In this document: positions 32,596 to 42,512 of the stretch, one piece after another
Layout: every line of letters begins with the position of its first letter
Position numbering within the stretch: the stretch's first letter is position 1
NCBI RefSeq assembly: GCF_005145005.1
Contig: NZ_CP039712.1
Span: 1,863,501-1,927,500 of the forward strand
Reading direction: 5' to 3'
Length of the DNA: 64,000 nt
Source of the DNA: Vagococcus zengguangii
GTDB lineage: Bacteria > Bacillota > Bacilli > Lactobacillales > Vagococcaceae
Notes under the pieces: model-generated
Databases searched by the model: none
Told to the model about the DNA's origin: nothing
What the model saw: the letters and a program-made list of their open reading frames with translations, nothing else
Program-made: the position numbers and the translations under genes

Positions 32596-34351
32596 GTTCT
32601 GCTTCTCCAAATTGGCTATTATACAACTTCTCATAAAACCCACCTCGAGCTAGTAATTGTTCATGCGTCCCCTGCTCGATGATTTGACCTTGATCCATCA
32701 CCAAAATTAAATCGGCCTCTCTTATAGTCGACAAGCGGTGAGCAATGACAAAACTCGTCCGACCTTCCATCACTTTTTGCATGGCTTTTTGAATTAATAA
32801 CTCAAGTCTCGTATCAACCGAACTAGTGGCTTCATCTAAAATCAAAATTTTAGGATCTGATAATAACGTACGAGCAATGGTTAATAATTGTTTTTGGCCT
32901 AACGAGACATTATCCGCTTCTTCATCAATCATCATTTTATAACCTTCAGGCATCGTTCGAATAAAATGGTCGACATTGGCAGCTTTGGCAGCATCAACGA
33001 CTTCATAATCAGTCGCATCTAGTTTACCAAAACGAATATTTTCCATAATCGTATCATGATAGAGCCATGCATCTTGCAAGACCATTCCAAACAATGAACG
33101 GACTTCTTCGCGTTTCAGTTGTTTAGTATCTAATCCGTCAATCTTAATTGCTCCACCTGTCACATCGTAAAAACGCATCAGTAAGTTAATCAGAGTGGTT
33201 TTACCCGCTCCAGTCGGGCCGACAATCGCCACCATTTGACCTGGTTTCACTTCAAAGTTCAAATCTTCAATTAATGGTTTGGCCGGATCATAACTAAATG
33301 ACACGTGTTCAAACGTCACGGCACCTTGAATAGTAGCTGGTAACGAGGCTAAGTTCGCTGCGTCTGGTTCTTCTTGCTCATCTAACACCGTAAAAATCCG
33401 CTTAGTCGAAGCACTCGCTCCTTGAATAACGGCAGATAGCTGTGTAACTTGTCCCATCGGTTGATTCAACTGCCATACATATTGGATAAAAGCTTGTAAG
33501 TTTCCAAGGGTAATCGTTTTATTGATAACAAGTAAGCCTCCCAAAACCGCAACTATGATGTAAACTAAATAAGAGGTCAATTGCACTAGCGGCATCATTA
33601 AACCAGAAATAAACGATGACTTGAAACCATACTCAGATAATTTATGACTCGTTGTTTTAAAATTCTCGTAATTTTCTTTTTCACGTCCAAATAGTTTCAA
33701 GACCGCAAATCCTGTCATATTTTCTTGCACGTAACTGTTTAAATCACCTAAGGCATCTTGTTGTGCTTTAAAGTATTTTTGCGATTTGCTCACTATCACT
33801 TTTGAAATAATGACGGAAGCTGGTATCATCAACATCGACAACAAGGCTAATTTCGTGTTGATTTTAAACATCATAAAAATCGCTGAGGTCATACCGATAG
33901 TTGCTGAAATAATTCTCAATAAACTTTGCTGCAACGCATTCGTTAATGAGTCCACATCATTGGTCATACGCGATAAAATATCGCCGCGTTGATGACTATC
34001 GAAATACGAGACTGGCAATCGATTAATCTTGTGGGAAATATCACGACGTAAATCACGCATTGAGCGTTGTACAACCCTAGACATTAAAGCGTTTGAACCA
34101 AAATAGCCTAAGTTACAAATCACGGACATAATGGTAATTAATATCAATATTTTCACGATATAATCAAAATCAATCGTTTCTTTATTCGCAATATTTTGGG
34201 CAATACGTGTGGTTGGTAAGCCCACTAAGACCGGAAAGAGTGCGTTAACAATGGTAGCCGTGACTTCACATAAGATAGCCAAGAAAAAGCCAACTTTATA
34301 TAAACGTAAGTACGACCAAAGTCTTTTTAGAGAACCAAATGTTTTAACCAT
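32585..34351 (-). CDS. Heterodimeric ABC exporter subunit (multidrug/lipid type), second gene
   Basis: The 588-residue half-transporter has an N-terminal membrane domain of about six spans (1-320) and an ABC domain: GPTGAGKTTLINLLMRFYDV, MVLQDAWLYHDTIMENI, signature VSLGQKQLLTIARTLL, Walker B ILILDEATSSVDTRLE and VIAHRLSTI. Glu after Walker B is present, so this is the catalytically complete site partner. It overlaps the other subunit by 8 bases and forms a BmrCD/LmrCD-like pair. The last residues (SD) and stop arise from a degenerate dispersed repeat, so the C-terminus may have been changed by it. Confidence 0.9.
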   Translation of the reverse strand: MVKTFGSLKRLWSYLRLYKVGFFLAILCEVTATIVNALFPVLVGLPTTRIAQNIANKETIDFDYIVKILILITIMSVICNLGYFGSNALMSRVVQRSMRDLRRDISHKINRLPVSYFDSHQRGDILSRMTNDVDSLTNALQQSLLRIISATIGMTSAIFMMFKINTKLALLSMLMIPASVIISKVIVSKSQKYFKAQQDALGDLNSYVQENMTGFAVLKLFGREKENYENFKTTSHKLSEYGFKSSFISGLMMPLVQLTSYLVYIIVAVLGGLLVINKTITLGNLQAFIQYVWQLNQPMGQVTQLSAVIQGASASTKRIFTVLDEQEEPDAANLASLPATIQGAVTFEHVSFSYDPAKPLIEDLNFEVKPGQMVAIVGPTGAGKTTLINLLMRFYDVTGGAIKIDGLDTKQLKREEVRSLFGMVLQDAWLYHDTIMENIRFGKLDATDYEVVDAAKAANVDHFIRTMPEGYKMMIDEEADNVSLGQKQLLTIARTLLSDPKILILDEATSSVDTRLELLIQKAMQKVMEGRTSFVIAHRLSTIREADLILVMDQGQIIEQGTHEQLLARGGFYEKLYNSQFGEAEQSD

Positions 34352-36077
34352 TTTGCAACTCCTCCTTTGTTAATTGGGATGAGGCAATGTCATAATAAAT
34401 TTGATTGCTCGCTAGTAATTCTTGGTGCGTGCCTTGTCCAACCACTTCCCCTTCATTTAGCACAATTATTTTATCTGCCTCCATAATAGTACTGACTCGT
34501 TGTGCCACAATAAAGACGGTACTGTTCGTCACTTCACGCTTCAATCGTTGGCGTAACTTAGCATCAGTTGCATAGTCTAATGCTGAAAAACTATCATCAA
34601 AAACATAAATAGCTGGCTTACGAATTAAGGCACGTGCAATTGCCAAACGTTGCTTTTGACCACCTGAAAAATTACTGCCGCCTTCTGAGACTTCTTCTTC
34701 CAGTCCTTTAGGTTTTTGCGCCACAAATTCACTCGCTTGTGCAATTTCTAACGCTTCGGCAATTTCTGTTTCTGTCGCATCGGGTTTCCCAAATAATAAG
34801 TTGTCACGAATTGTCCCGCTAAATAGCAACGCTTTTTGTGTAATATAGCCGATTTTTTGACGTAAACTTGGTAAATAATAATCTTTTACATTGACCCCGT
34901 CAATTAGGATTTCACCTTTAGTCACATCATAAAAACGTGGCAACAATTGAATTAACGTGGACTTCCCGCTACCAGTACTACCGATAAAAGCGACCGTTTC
35001 ACCTGGCTTCGCTTCAAAACTGACATTACGAATGACTGGACTTTCTGTTTCAGCGTAAGCAAAGCTAACATTTTTAAACGTCACCACGCCTTGAGTTGCC
35101 GTTTCTCTAACGCCAGTTTCATTGATTAAAATCGTTGACCTAGCATCTAATACTTCTTGAATACGTTTAGCTGACACTTCAGCACGTGGAAACATCATGA
35201 AGACTGACGCAAACATCATAAATGAGAACAATGCGTGAAAAATGTACTCAATAAAAGCAACAAGTGAGCCAACTTGCAACGTCCCCGCTTCGATTTGTTT
35301 CGATCCTACCCATATTAAAACAACTAATACCAGATTAAACACTAAGAAAAACGCTGGCTGTGAAGCAGACATTAATGTGTATAAATTAATCGAGTTCTTC
35401 GTATAACGTTCATTAACTTTTTTGAAACGTGATTCTTGGAATTTCTCATTCACAAATGCACGCACTACTCGCAAGCCAGTCAAGTTTTCACGCACAATAC
35501 GATTGATTTTATCTAAACTACTTTGTTGACGACGTGATAGTGGTTCTGAGAATTTCGCAATTAAATACACGCCTATCACTAACAATGGCAAACATAAAAA
35601 GACATACTTCGCCAGTGAAGCATTTTGACTGAGAATCATAACCATACTACCTGTAAACATCATCGGTGTCATAAAACCCGTTCGTAAGACCATCCCTAAA
35701 AATAACATCACTTGAAAGGCGTCATTCGTAATTCTGGTAATTAATGACGATACGCCAATTTGTTCGTATTCATGATGACTAAAGGTTTGAATGTTTTCAT
35801 ACATATCATCACGAATATCCATAATAATTAAGGTCGTCAAACGCGAACCCATATAGGTTAATCCTAGATGAAGCGCCATTCCGATGGCTGTCACTAATAG
35901 CATCATCAACCCGATTTTTTTGACGTAGGCGGTGTCTTGCTCTAAAATTCCTTGATCAATCATCTTAGCCAAAAGTGTTGGTAAACCTAGCTCAATCATG
36001 ATAAATCCAAAGACACAAATAAAGTTTAAAAATAACAATTTTTTGTGTTTTAATGTATAGCGCAACATTAATTTCAT
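34344..36077 (-). CDS. Heterodimeric ABC exporter subunit, first gene
   Basis: The 577-residue half-transporter has six spans and an ABC domain: GSTGSGKSTLIQLLPRFYDV, YITQKALLFSGTIRDNLLFG, signature NFSGGQKQRLAIARAL and Walker B AIYVFDDSFSALDYATD. Here the residue after the Walker B Asp is Asp rather than Glu, which is the degenerate catalytic site seen in heterodimeric exporters. The H-loop is FIVAQRVSTI (Gln in place of His), again degenerate. Both features agree with a LmrC/BmrC-type partner. Confidence 0.9.
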   Translation of the reverse strand: MKLMLRYTLKHKKLLFLNFICVFGFIMIELGLPTLLAKMIDQGILEQDTAYVKKIGLMMLLVTAIGMALHLGLTYMGSRLTTLIIMDIRDDMYENIQTFSHHEYEQIGVSSLITRITNDAFQVMLFLGMVLRTGFMTPMMFTGSMVMILSQNASLAKYVFLCLPLLVIGVYLIAKFSEPLSRRQQSSLDKINRIVRENLTGLRVVRAFVNEKFQESRFKKVNERYTKNSINLYTLMSASQPAFFLVFNLVLVVLIWVGSKQIEAGTLQVGSLVAFIEYIFHALFSFMMFASVFMMFPRAEVSAKRIQEVLDARSTILINETGVRETATQGVVTFKNVSFAYAETESPVIRNVSFEAKPGETVAFIGSTGSGKSTLIQLLPRFYDVTKGEILIDGVNVKDYYLPSLRQKIGYITQKALLFSGTIRDNLLFGKPDATETEIAEALEIAQASEFVAQKPKGLEEEVSEGGSNFSGGQKQRLAIARALIRKPAIYVFDDSFSALDYATDAKLRQRLKREVTNSTVFIVAQRVSTIMEADKIIVLNEGEVVGQGTHQELLASNQIYYDIASSQLTKEELQNG

Positions 36078-36341
36078 CCTGTCACTCCTTTTCTTGTTTC
36101 TCTACTCTTCCATCTTATCACACTCGGAAGGGCTTTCTCACCTTTTTTCCATGTATAAGAAGTAACGGACTTAACGTCCTTTCTATACTTATTTGGTCAA
36201 ATATGATAAAATGACAATGACTTTCGTGAACAAGAATCGTCAAAATTGATGGAAGCATCAACGACTGACAAGGTTAATTTTTACAATTTAATAGGAATAA
36301 GACCTATTTTTTAATATTTAAGAAGGAGTGTGGACATTAAA

Positions 36342-36557
36342 ATGATCTACAAAGTTTATTATCAAGAATTAAAAACACAAAACCCTAAAAGAGAGCAAAC
36401 AAAATCTCTTTATCTAGAGGCAGAAAGCGTACGTCAAGCACGCCAATTGGTAGAAGACAATACTGCGTTTAACATTGAATTCGTTCAATTATTAGACGAC
36501 AATCATTTGGCATACGAAAAGGAAAACGCTGAGTTTACATTAATGGAGTTTAACTAA
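36342..36557 (+). CDS. rpoY: RNA polymerase epsilon subunit
   Basis: The 71-residue protein matches the Firmicutes RpoY (DUF1447) family: [58 protein letters not shown]. RpoY is a small phage-Gp2-like subunit of RNA polymerase. ATG 36342 is chosen by family alignment; a GTG 12 bases upstream overlaps the AAGGAGTG site. It precedes rnjA by one base, the conserved Firmicutes arrangement. A roughly 150-base leader from 36180 holds no feature that I can support. Confidence 0.88.
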   Translation: MIYKVYYQELKTQNPKREQTKSLYLEAESVRQARQLVEDNTAFNIEFVQLLDDNHLAYEKENAEFTLMEFN

Positions 36558-36558
36558 T

Positions 36559-38235
36559 ATGAAAGTTAACTTAAAAAACAATGAAACTGGGGTCTTCGGT
36601 ATTGGTGGCCTTGGGGAAATTGGAAAAAATACTTATGGGATTCAGTTTCAAGACGAAATCATCATTGTCGACGCTGGGATCAAGTTCCCTGAAGATGATT
36701 TGTTAGGTATTGACTATGTCATTCCTGATTACAGCTATATCGTACAAAACTTAAGTAAAGTCAAAGCGTTAGTAATTACTCACGGACATGAAGACCATAT
36801 TGGGGGCATTCCTTTCTTACTTAAGCAAGCGAATATTCCTATCTATGCGGGACCTTTAGCACTAGCTTTAATCCGCAACAAACTGGACGAACATGGCTTA
36901 CTACGTGATGCTACGTTGCATGAAATCAATGAAGATACCATTATCAAATTTAGAAAGACGACAATTTCTTTCTTTAGAACAACTCACAGTATTCCTGATG
37001 CTTTAGGTGTCGTTGTTAAAACGCCATCTGGGAATATCGTGTGTACAGGTGACTTCAAGTTTGACTTTACGCCAGTTGGTGAACCGCCTAACTTACAAAA
37101 AATGGCAAAAATTGGTAGTGAAGGTGTCTTATGTATGCTTTCAGATAGTACCAATGCTGAAGTACCTGGTTTTACAAAATCAGAAAAAGTTATCGGTGAA
37201 TCGATTGAACGTATTTTTGAAAAAATTGAAGGACGTATCATTTTTGCGACGTTCGCTTCTAATATTTTCCGTCTACAACAAACGGCTGAAGCGGCAGTTG
37301 CAACTGGTCGTAAGATTGCTGTTTTCGGACGTAGTATGGAAAACGCAATTGTTAATGGTCAAGAATTAGGTTACATCAACGTGCCGAAAGATACGTTTGT
37401 TGATGCTAATTCAATCAATGAGTACCCTGCTGGAGAAATGTTGATTTTATGTACAGGTTCGCAAGGTGAACCGATGGCGGCACTTAGTCGTATCGCTAAC
37501 GGTACCCACCGTCATATTTCTATTCAACCAGGTGATACCGTTATTTTCTCAAGTTCACCTATTCCAGGGAACACGACAAGCGTTAACCGCGTCATTAACT
37601 TATTATCTGAAGCGGGAGCAGAAGTGATTCACGGTAAAGTGAACAATATCCACACATCTGGTCATGGAGGTCAAGAAGAACAAAAATTAATGTTAAGCTT
37701 GATGAAACCTAAATATTTCATGCCAGTTCATGGTGAATACCGCATGTTAAAAATTCATACTGAATTAGCACAGTCAGTTGGCGTTGAAGCCGATAATTGC
37801 TTCATTATGGAAAACGGTGACGTCTTAGCTTTAACAGCTGACAGCGCGCGTCGTGCAGGTAGTTTCCAAGCCGGCGATGTTTATGTTGACGGTAATGGGA
37901 TTGGGGATATCGGTAATATCGTATTACGCGATCGCCGCATTCTTTCAGAAGAAGGTCTAGTGTTAGCAGTTGTCACTGTTAACTACGAGAAGAAAACGAT
38001 TATGGCGGGTCCTGATATTTTATCACGTGGCTTTATCTACATGCGTGAATCAGGCGATTTAATTGTTCACTGTCAAAAATTATTGAACCGTGCGATTGAA
38101 CAAGCCTTGAAAGAAGAAAATTGTAGCGAAAACATGATTCGTCAAAGAATCTTAGAAACCCTACAACCTTACTTAGCTGAAAAAACACACCGTAACCCAA
38201 TGATTCTATCGATGATTTTGGAAGCTAGTGAGTAA
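36559..38235 (+). CDS. rnjA: Ribonuclease J (RNase J1-like)
   Basis: The 558-residue metallo-beta-lactamase/beta-CASP ribonuclease degrades and matures RNA with 5'-exo and endonuclease activity. The metal-binding motif HGHEDH is at residues 75-80; CTGDFKFD and [13 protein letters not shown] follow, then the beta-CASP domain ([38 protein letters not shown]), the [12 protein letters not shown] motif and PVHGEYRML. The length matches RNase J1. It is coupled to rpoY. Its 5'-exonuclease activity is blocked by stable structures, which matters for the repeats in this window. Confidence 0.95.
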   Translation: MKVNLKNNETGVFGIGGLGEIGKNTYGIQFQDEIIIVDAGIKFPEDDLLGIDYVIPDYSYIVQNLSKVKALVITHGHEDHIGGIPFLLKQANIPIYAGPLALALIRNKLDEHGLLRDATLHEINEDTIIKFRKTTISFFRTTHSIPDALGVVVKTPSGNIVCTGDFKFDFTPVGEPPNLQKMAKIGSEGVLCMLSDSTNAEVPGFTKSEKVIGESIERIFEKIEGRIIFATFASNIFRLQQTAEAAVATGRKIAVFGRSMENAIVNGQELGYINVPKDTFVDANSINEYPAGEMLILCTGSQGEPMAALSRIANGTHRHISIQPGDTVIFSSSPIPGNTTSVNRVINLLSEAGAEVIHGKVNNIHTSGHGGQEEQKLMLSLMKPKYFMPVHGEYRMLKIHTELAQSVGVEADNCFIMENGDVLALTADSARRAGSFQAGDVYVDGNGIGDIGNIVLRDRRILSEEGLVLAVVTVNYEKKTIMAGPDILSRGFIYMRESGDLIVHCQKLLNRAIEQALKEENCSENMIRQRILETLQPYLAEKTHRNPMILSMILEASE

Positions 38236-38251
38236 TACTTATTTTAATAAT

Positions 38252-38293
38252 AAAATCACCTCAAGCCTAACGCTAAGCTTGAGGTGATTTTTT
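38252..38293 (+). terminator. Terminator of rpoY-rnjA
   Basis: AAAATCACCTCAAGC and GCTTGAGGTGATTTT form a perfect 15-bp stem with a 10-base loop and T run. Confidence 0.93.
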
Positions 38294-38476
38294 ATAAATG
38301 AACATAGAACAACTAAAAAAATAACGACTACCTTTTAGAAATAGACTGACTTATTTTCAAATTTTTTAATAGAACACTATCTTTTAAGTATCTTTTACTC
38401 TCTTTTCCTAAGGTTCCTTGCAAAAATAGCAATAACTGGCAAAATAAATTTATAAAAAGAATAAGGAGTATTAAGA

Positions 38477-38875
38477 ATGAAGGAAACTATTTTATCCATT
38501 AAATTAAAAGAATACAGAATAAATAATAATTTAACTCAAAGTGACTTATCCGAAAAATTAGGTGTTAGTGACAAAACAATTTCAAAGTGGGAACTTTGCA
38601 GAACGTATCCAAGTAAAAAAAATATGCTGAAGCTATCTGAAATATTAGATATTTCTTTAGAAACCCTATTATTGGAAGAAAAGTCAGATGATACTAAAGC
38701 AATTGATTGGGAAAAATTTTTAAATAAATTAATACGATATATTTTTTCGATGGTCATTATTGTCTACACTATCTTTAATCGGGATAAATTTTTAATCATT
38801 ATTGCTATAATAACCAGCCTATTACTTATTATTGCTGAATATCTAGAATTTAAAAATAAACAGAAAGAATCATAA
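38477..38875 (+). CDS. Xre-family transcriptional regulator with C-terminal membrane spans
   Basis: The 132-residue protein has an N-terminal helix-turn-helix (LKEYRINNNLTQSDLSEKLG, residues 11-30; SDKTISKWELCRTYPS follows) and, after an acidic linker, two hydrophobic spans (YIFSMVIIVYTIF and FLIIIAIITSLLLIIAEYL). A membrane-tethered DNA-binding protein is suggested. It stands alone. Its coding sequence is notably more AT-rich than its neighbours, which may indicate acquisition. ATG 38477 follows AAGGAG. Target unknown. Confidence 0.82.
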   Translation: MKETILSIKLKEYRINNNLTQSDLSEKLGVSDKTISKWELCRTYPSKKNMLKLSEILDISLETLLLEEKSDDTKAIDWEKFLNKLIRYIFSMVIIVYTIFNRDKFLIIIAIITSLLLIIAEYLEFKNKQKES

Positions 38876-38879
38876 AAAA

Positions 38880-38936
38880 CTCCCTCTAAAGTAGATTTGG
38901 AATTTTTGTTTTTTTCCGTGTCTGCTTTAGAGAGAG
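38880..38936. terminator. Terminator between the Xre gene and ynbB
   Basis: CTCCCTCTAAAG and CTTTAGAGAGAG arms pair around a long T-rich loop. It can serve both convergent genes; the loop is larger than usual. Confidence 0.6.
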
Positions 38937-38989
38937 CCTATCAAACTCTTTTCAGCCTGAACTGAAATAGATATTACTAAGGATTATCA

Positions 38990-39048
38990 CATGAAGCTAA
39001 ACGATACCTCAAGCACTTTTTTAATCCGGCTCTTTCGGGTGCTGCTTT
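38990..39048 (-). repeat. Dispersed repeat, locus E (partial copy after ynbB)
   Basis: CATGAAGCTAAACGATACC, CTCAAGCACTTTTTTAATCC and CCGGCTCTTTCGGGTGCTGC match the inter-unit border of the family (compare 15060-15100 and 19262-19300). The hairpin arms are missing. It directly follows the ynbB stop codon in the same orientation as the other copies. Confidence 0.75.
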
Positions 39049-40302
39049 TTAATTATAAAACACTTCTTGTACCGCATGGCTTACGGCGATTTTGACGTGT
39101 TCATACGTTAAGCCACCTTGGACATATAGTCTATATGGTGGGCGGATAGGTCCATCAGATGTTAATTCTAGGCTTGCACCTTGAATGAATGTTCCAGCAG
39201 CCATAATCACGTCATCTTCATAACCTGGCATGTACGCTGGTACTGGTGAGACGTGCGCATCAACTGGTGAGAATTTTTGAATGGCTTGCGCGAATTTCAC
39301 CATTTTCTCCTGTTCTTCTAATTCAACCATTTGAATTAAGTCGGTGCGTGGTTCATCCCATTTTGGTGTTGACACAACGTTGAATTCTTCAAGTAAGGCC
39401 GCCGTGAAGACTGCCCCTTGAATCGCTTGGCTAACAACATGTGGTGCCAAGAAGAAACCTTGGAACATTTCATGAACCGTATCTAACATAGCCCCCGCTT
39501 CTTTTCCGATACCTGGTGTTGTTAAGCGATAAGCACATTTTTCAATTAAGTCTTTGCGCCCTACAATATAACCACCAATTTTGGCTAAGCCACCACCAGG
39601 GTTTTTAATTAATGAACCTGCCATTAAATCCGCGCCTACTTGGGTTGGTTCGATTGTTTCAGCAAATTCACCATAACAATTATCGACAAAAACAATCGCT
39701 TCTGGATAATTTTCTTTAACAAAACGAATCATCTCTTCTATTTTTTCAATCGTGAAAGAAGGACGTTGGTCATAACCACGTGAACGTTGAATCGCGAAGA
39801 CTTTTGTTTTAGCGGTTGCTTTTGCTTTCACGGCTTCAAAATCGACGCTCCCATCCGCTAATAAATCAACATGGTCATAGCCAATGTTATACTCTTTGAA
39901 TGAGCCAATGCCGTTCCCTGTCACACCGACAACTTCTAACAACGTATCATAAGGCGTTCCCGTAATATACAACAAGTCGTCACCAGGACGTAACACGCCA
40001 AACAAAGCGGTTGAAATCGCATGCGTTCCTGAAATCAACTGTGGGCGCACAATACAATCATCCGCGCCAAAAACTTCAGCGTAAACCGCTTCTAATGCTT
40101 CCCTTCCAATATCATCATAACCATAACCATTCGATTTATTGAAATGACTTTCTGATACTTTATGTTTTCTAAACGCGTCTAATACTTTCGCTTGATTCGT
40201 TAGTGCGACTTCTTGAATGTCTAAGCGACGCTCACTAATTTTGGCATCGACTTGTTTAATTTTTTCGATTAATTCTGGTGATAACCCTGTATTCCAACTC
40301 AT
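39049..40302 (-). CDS. Methionine gamma-lyase family PLP protein (YnbB/COG4100)
   Basis: The 417-residue fold-type I PLP enzyme belongs to the family once linked to aluminium resistance. Visible motifs are GYGYDDIGREALEAVYAEVFGA, RPQLISGTHAISTALFGVLRPGD, IVFVDNCYGEFAE (Asp binding the PLP ring nitrogen) and GSLIKNPGGGLAKIGGY with the lysine that should carry PLP. Substrate not established. ATG 40302 follows AGAGGAAG; an upstream start at 40383 lies inside hflX. It forms the end of the miaA-hflX-ynbB group, as in other Firmicutes, but glnR-glnA, which often follow, are absent. Confidence 0.87.
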   Translation of the reverse strand: MSWNTGLSPELIEKIKQVDAKISERRLDIQEVALTNQAKVLDAFRKHKVSESHFNKSNGYGYDDIGREALEAVYAEVFGADDCIVRPQLISGTHAISTALFGVLRPGDDLLYITGTPYDTLLEVVGVTGNGIGSFKEYNIGYDHVDLLADGSVDFEAVKAKATAKTKVFAIQRSRGYDQRPSFTIEKIEEMIRFVKENYPEAIVFVDNCYGEFAETIEPTQVGADLMAGSLIKNPGGGLAKIGGYIVGRKDLIEKCAYRLTTPGIGKEAGAMLDTVHEMFQGFFLAPHVVSQAIQGAVFTAALLEEFNVVSTPKWDEPRTDLIQMVELEEQEKMVKFAQAIQKFSPVDAHVSPVPAYMPGYEDDVIMAAGTFIQGASLELTSDGPIRPPYRLYVQGGLTYEHVKIAVSHAVQEVFYN

Positions 40303-40303
40303 A

Positions 40304-41536
40304 CTACTCTTCCTCTTTCTTGCCCCATTTTGAGTCTTTTGACGCGTAACCTGACACCAAATAGTTGCCAGTTGTTTCATCATATTCTTGTGATAACAAC
40401 AAGGTTTGCTGGGCTAATTCGACTAATTCTTTGCCTTGAGCAGGCGTTAATTCTAATTGATACGGCGTAAAAATCACTTTTAATTGCTCGATAATCGCTT
40501 GTTCAATGATGGCGATACTGTTTGGTTCATTGGCTGAAATTTGACAGCTTGGGAATAAGGTTGGCGCAAATAAATGATCTTCAACCAAATCCATTTTGTT
40601 ATAAACCGTTAAAACAGGAATACTGTCCATCTCTAAGTCTTTCATTAATTCCATCACCGTTTGTTCTTGCAAGTGACGGTCTTCTGAACTTGCATCGACT
40701 ACGTGTAAGAGTAAATCCATGCCACGACTTTCTTCTAAGGTCGATTGGAAAGCTTCGATTAATTGGGTCGGTAAATCTTGGATAAATCCTACTGTATCCG
40801 TCACTGTCACGCCCATAGAATCATTCAATTTCCATTTTTTGGTTAATGGATCTAGTGTCGCGAACAATTCATCTTTAGAGTACGTGCCAGCATTCGTTAA
40901 TAAATTCAGCAACGTTGATTTACCGGCATTAGTATAGCCAATCAAACCGATTTGAAAGACGTTTGAATTTTTACGTTTTTGACGATTGCGTTCACGATGA
41001 GCTGCCACTTCTTTTAGCTCACGACGAATATTGGCAATCGTATCACGAATGTGACGGCGATCGGTTTCTAATTTGGTTTCCCCTGGTCCACGCGTCCCAA
41101 TACCACCACCTAAACGTGACAAGGCATCGTTACTACCAACCAAACGTGGTAACATATAACTCATTTGAGCCAGCTCCACTTGTAATTGCCCCTCTTTCGA
41201 ACGAGCACGCAATGCAAAAATATCTAAAATCAATTGCACGCGGTCTAAAACGCGGACGCCGACTTCTGCTTCGATATTACGGCCTTGGCGTGGCGTTAAC
41301 TCATGGTTAAAAATCACCAAATCAATTTCGTGGGCATCGACTAATTGTTGAATTTCTTCTAATTTTCCTTTTCCAACAATTGTTTGACGATTTATCGCCG
41401 GTAATTTTTGCGTCACTTCCATTACCACTTCACCGTGGGCGGTTTTAACTAAATTTTTCAATTCAATCATTGATTCTTCGAAATGTTTAAAATTTTCTGG
41501 GCTTTCAACCCCTACTAGTAGAACGCGTTCAGTCAT
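40304..41536 (-). CDS. hflX: GTPase HflX
   Basis: The 410-residue ribosome-associated GTPase rescues or splits stalled 70S ribosomes. The N-terminal domain (VVMEVTQKLPAINRQTIVGKGKLEEI) carries the GKGK HflX signature, then LGGGIGTRGPGETKLETDRRHI, G1 GYTNAGKSTLLN (near 204-215), G3 DTVGFI and G4 NKMD. It overlaps miaA by eight bases and precedes ynbB, a conserved order. ATG 41536 follows GGAAGGAGG. Confidence 0.94.
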   Translation of the reverse strand: MTERVLLVGVESPENFKHFEESMIELKNLVKTAHGEVVMEVTQKLPAINRQTIVGKGKLEEIQQLVDAHEIDLVIFNHELTPRQGRNIEAEVGVRVLDRVQLILDIFALRARSKEGQLQVELAQMSYMLPRLVGSNDALSRLGGGIGTRGPGETKLETDRRHIRDTIANIRRELKEVAAHRERNRQKRKNSNVFQIGLIGYTNAGKSTLLNLLTNAGTYSKDELFATLDPLTKKWKLNDSMGVTVTDTVGFIQDLPTQLIEAFQSTLEESRGMDLLLHVVDASSEDRHLQEQTVMELMKDLEMDSIPVLTVYNKMDLVEDHLFAPTLFPSCQISANEPNSIAIIEQAIIEQLKVIFTPYQLELTPAQGKELVELAQQTLLLSQEYDETTGNYLVSGYASKDSKWGKKEEE

Positions 41537-42512
41537 GCGGTCCTCCTTCCGAAGCCAACCAATTGGCTATTACGGCTTCTAATTCAATTTGTTGGTCAGG
41601 TGTTTGGACTAAATCCCACCATTCGACCGGCATCCTATTTCTAAACCACGTCAATTGACGTTTCGCATAACGACGTGAATTTTGTTTCACTTGTTCAACC
41701 GCTTCTTCTAAAGTCATTCGGCCATCTAAATATGGGAAAAATTCTTTGTAACCAATTCCTTGAGCTCCTTGAACATGACGCTTATCAGCTAATAACGCCA
41801 CCTCATCCATTAGCCCTTGTGTCATCATCAAGTCGACACGTTGATTGATACGGTCATATAACAATTCACGTTCGGTCGTTAAACCGATAATTTTGACATC
41901 ATACAGCGCATTTTCCAAGTTAGTAAAATCAACTTGCTGTTCAGTAATACTGCGGCCGAACAATTCTTTTAACTCTAGCGCACGAATGACACGGCGAGTA
42001 TTATTTTCATGAATCGTTGCCGCGGCTTCAGGATCGATTTGTTTCAAATATTGCCATGGTTTATCACGACCTTCAGTCAACATAATCGTTTCCCATTTCT
42101 CACGAAAAGCTTGTTTTTCTGCTTCTGTTACCTGACCCTCATCTGCGCCTAATTCAAAATCAAATAATAAAGATTGAATATAAAGACCCGTACCACCCAC
42201 AACAATCGGTGTTTTACCACGTGAGACAATATCAGCTATATGCTGACGGGCTGCTTGTTGGAAATGACTGGCTGAATAACTGCCTTCTAAAGGAATAACA
42301 TCTAATAAATAATGTGGCACTCCGGCTTGTTCTTCTTTCGTTGCTTTGGCGGTACCGATATCAAGCTGTTGATACACTTGTAACGAGTCACCACTAATAA
42401 TCTCGCCATTAAACTTTTGTGCTAACGCAACACTAAGGGACGTCTTACCTACAGCCGTCGGCCCAACAATGACGATTAGTTTTGGTTTGTTCATACTATT
42501 TTTGACACTCAT
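41529..42512 (-). CDS. miaA: tRNA dimethylallyltransferase MiaA
   Basis: MiaA adds dimethylallyl to A37 of UNN-reading tRNAs. The 327-residue protein shows P-loop GPTAVGKTSLSVALA, GDSLQVYQQLDIGTAKAT, HYLLDVIPLEGSYSASHFQ, VVGGTGLYIQSL and AKRQLTWFRNR. The start is ATG 42512, overlapping the end of the GDPD gene, with an internal ATG (42494, NKPKLIVIVG) as alternative; neither has a strong ribosome site, so translation may depend on coupling. Confidence 0.93.
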   Translation of the reverse strand: MSVKNSMNKPKLIVIVGPTAVGKTSLSVALAQKFNGEIISGDSLQVYQQLDIGTAKATKEEQAGVPHYLLDVIPLEGSYSASHFQQAARQHIADIVSRGKTPIVVGGTGLYIQSLLFDFELGADEGQVTEAEKQAFREKWETIMLTEGRDKPWQYLKQIDPEAAATIHENNTRRVIRALELKELFGRSITEQQVDFTNLENALYDVKIIGLTTERELLYDRINQRVDLMMTQGLMDEVALLADKRHVQGAQGIGYKEFFPYLDGRMTLEEAVEQVKQNSRRYAKRQLTWFRNRMPVEWWDLVQTPDQQIELEAVIANWLASEGGPHD

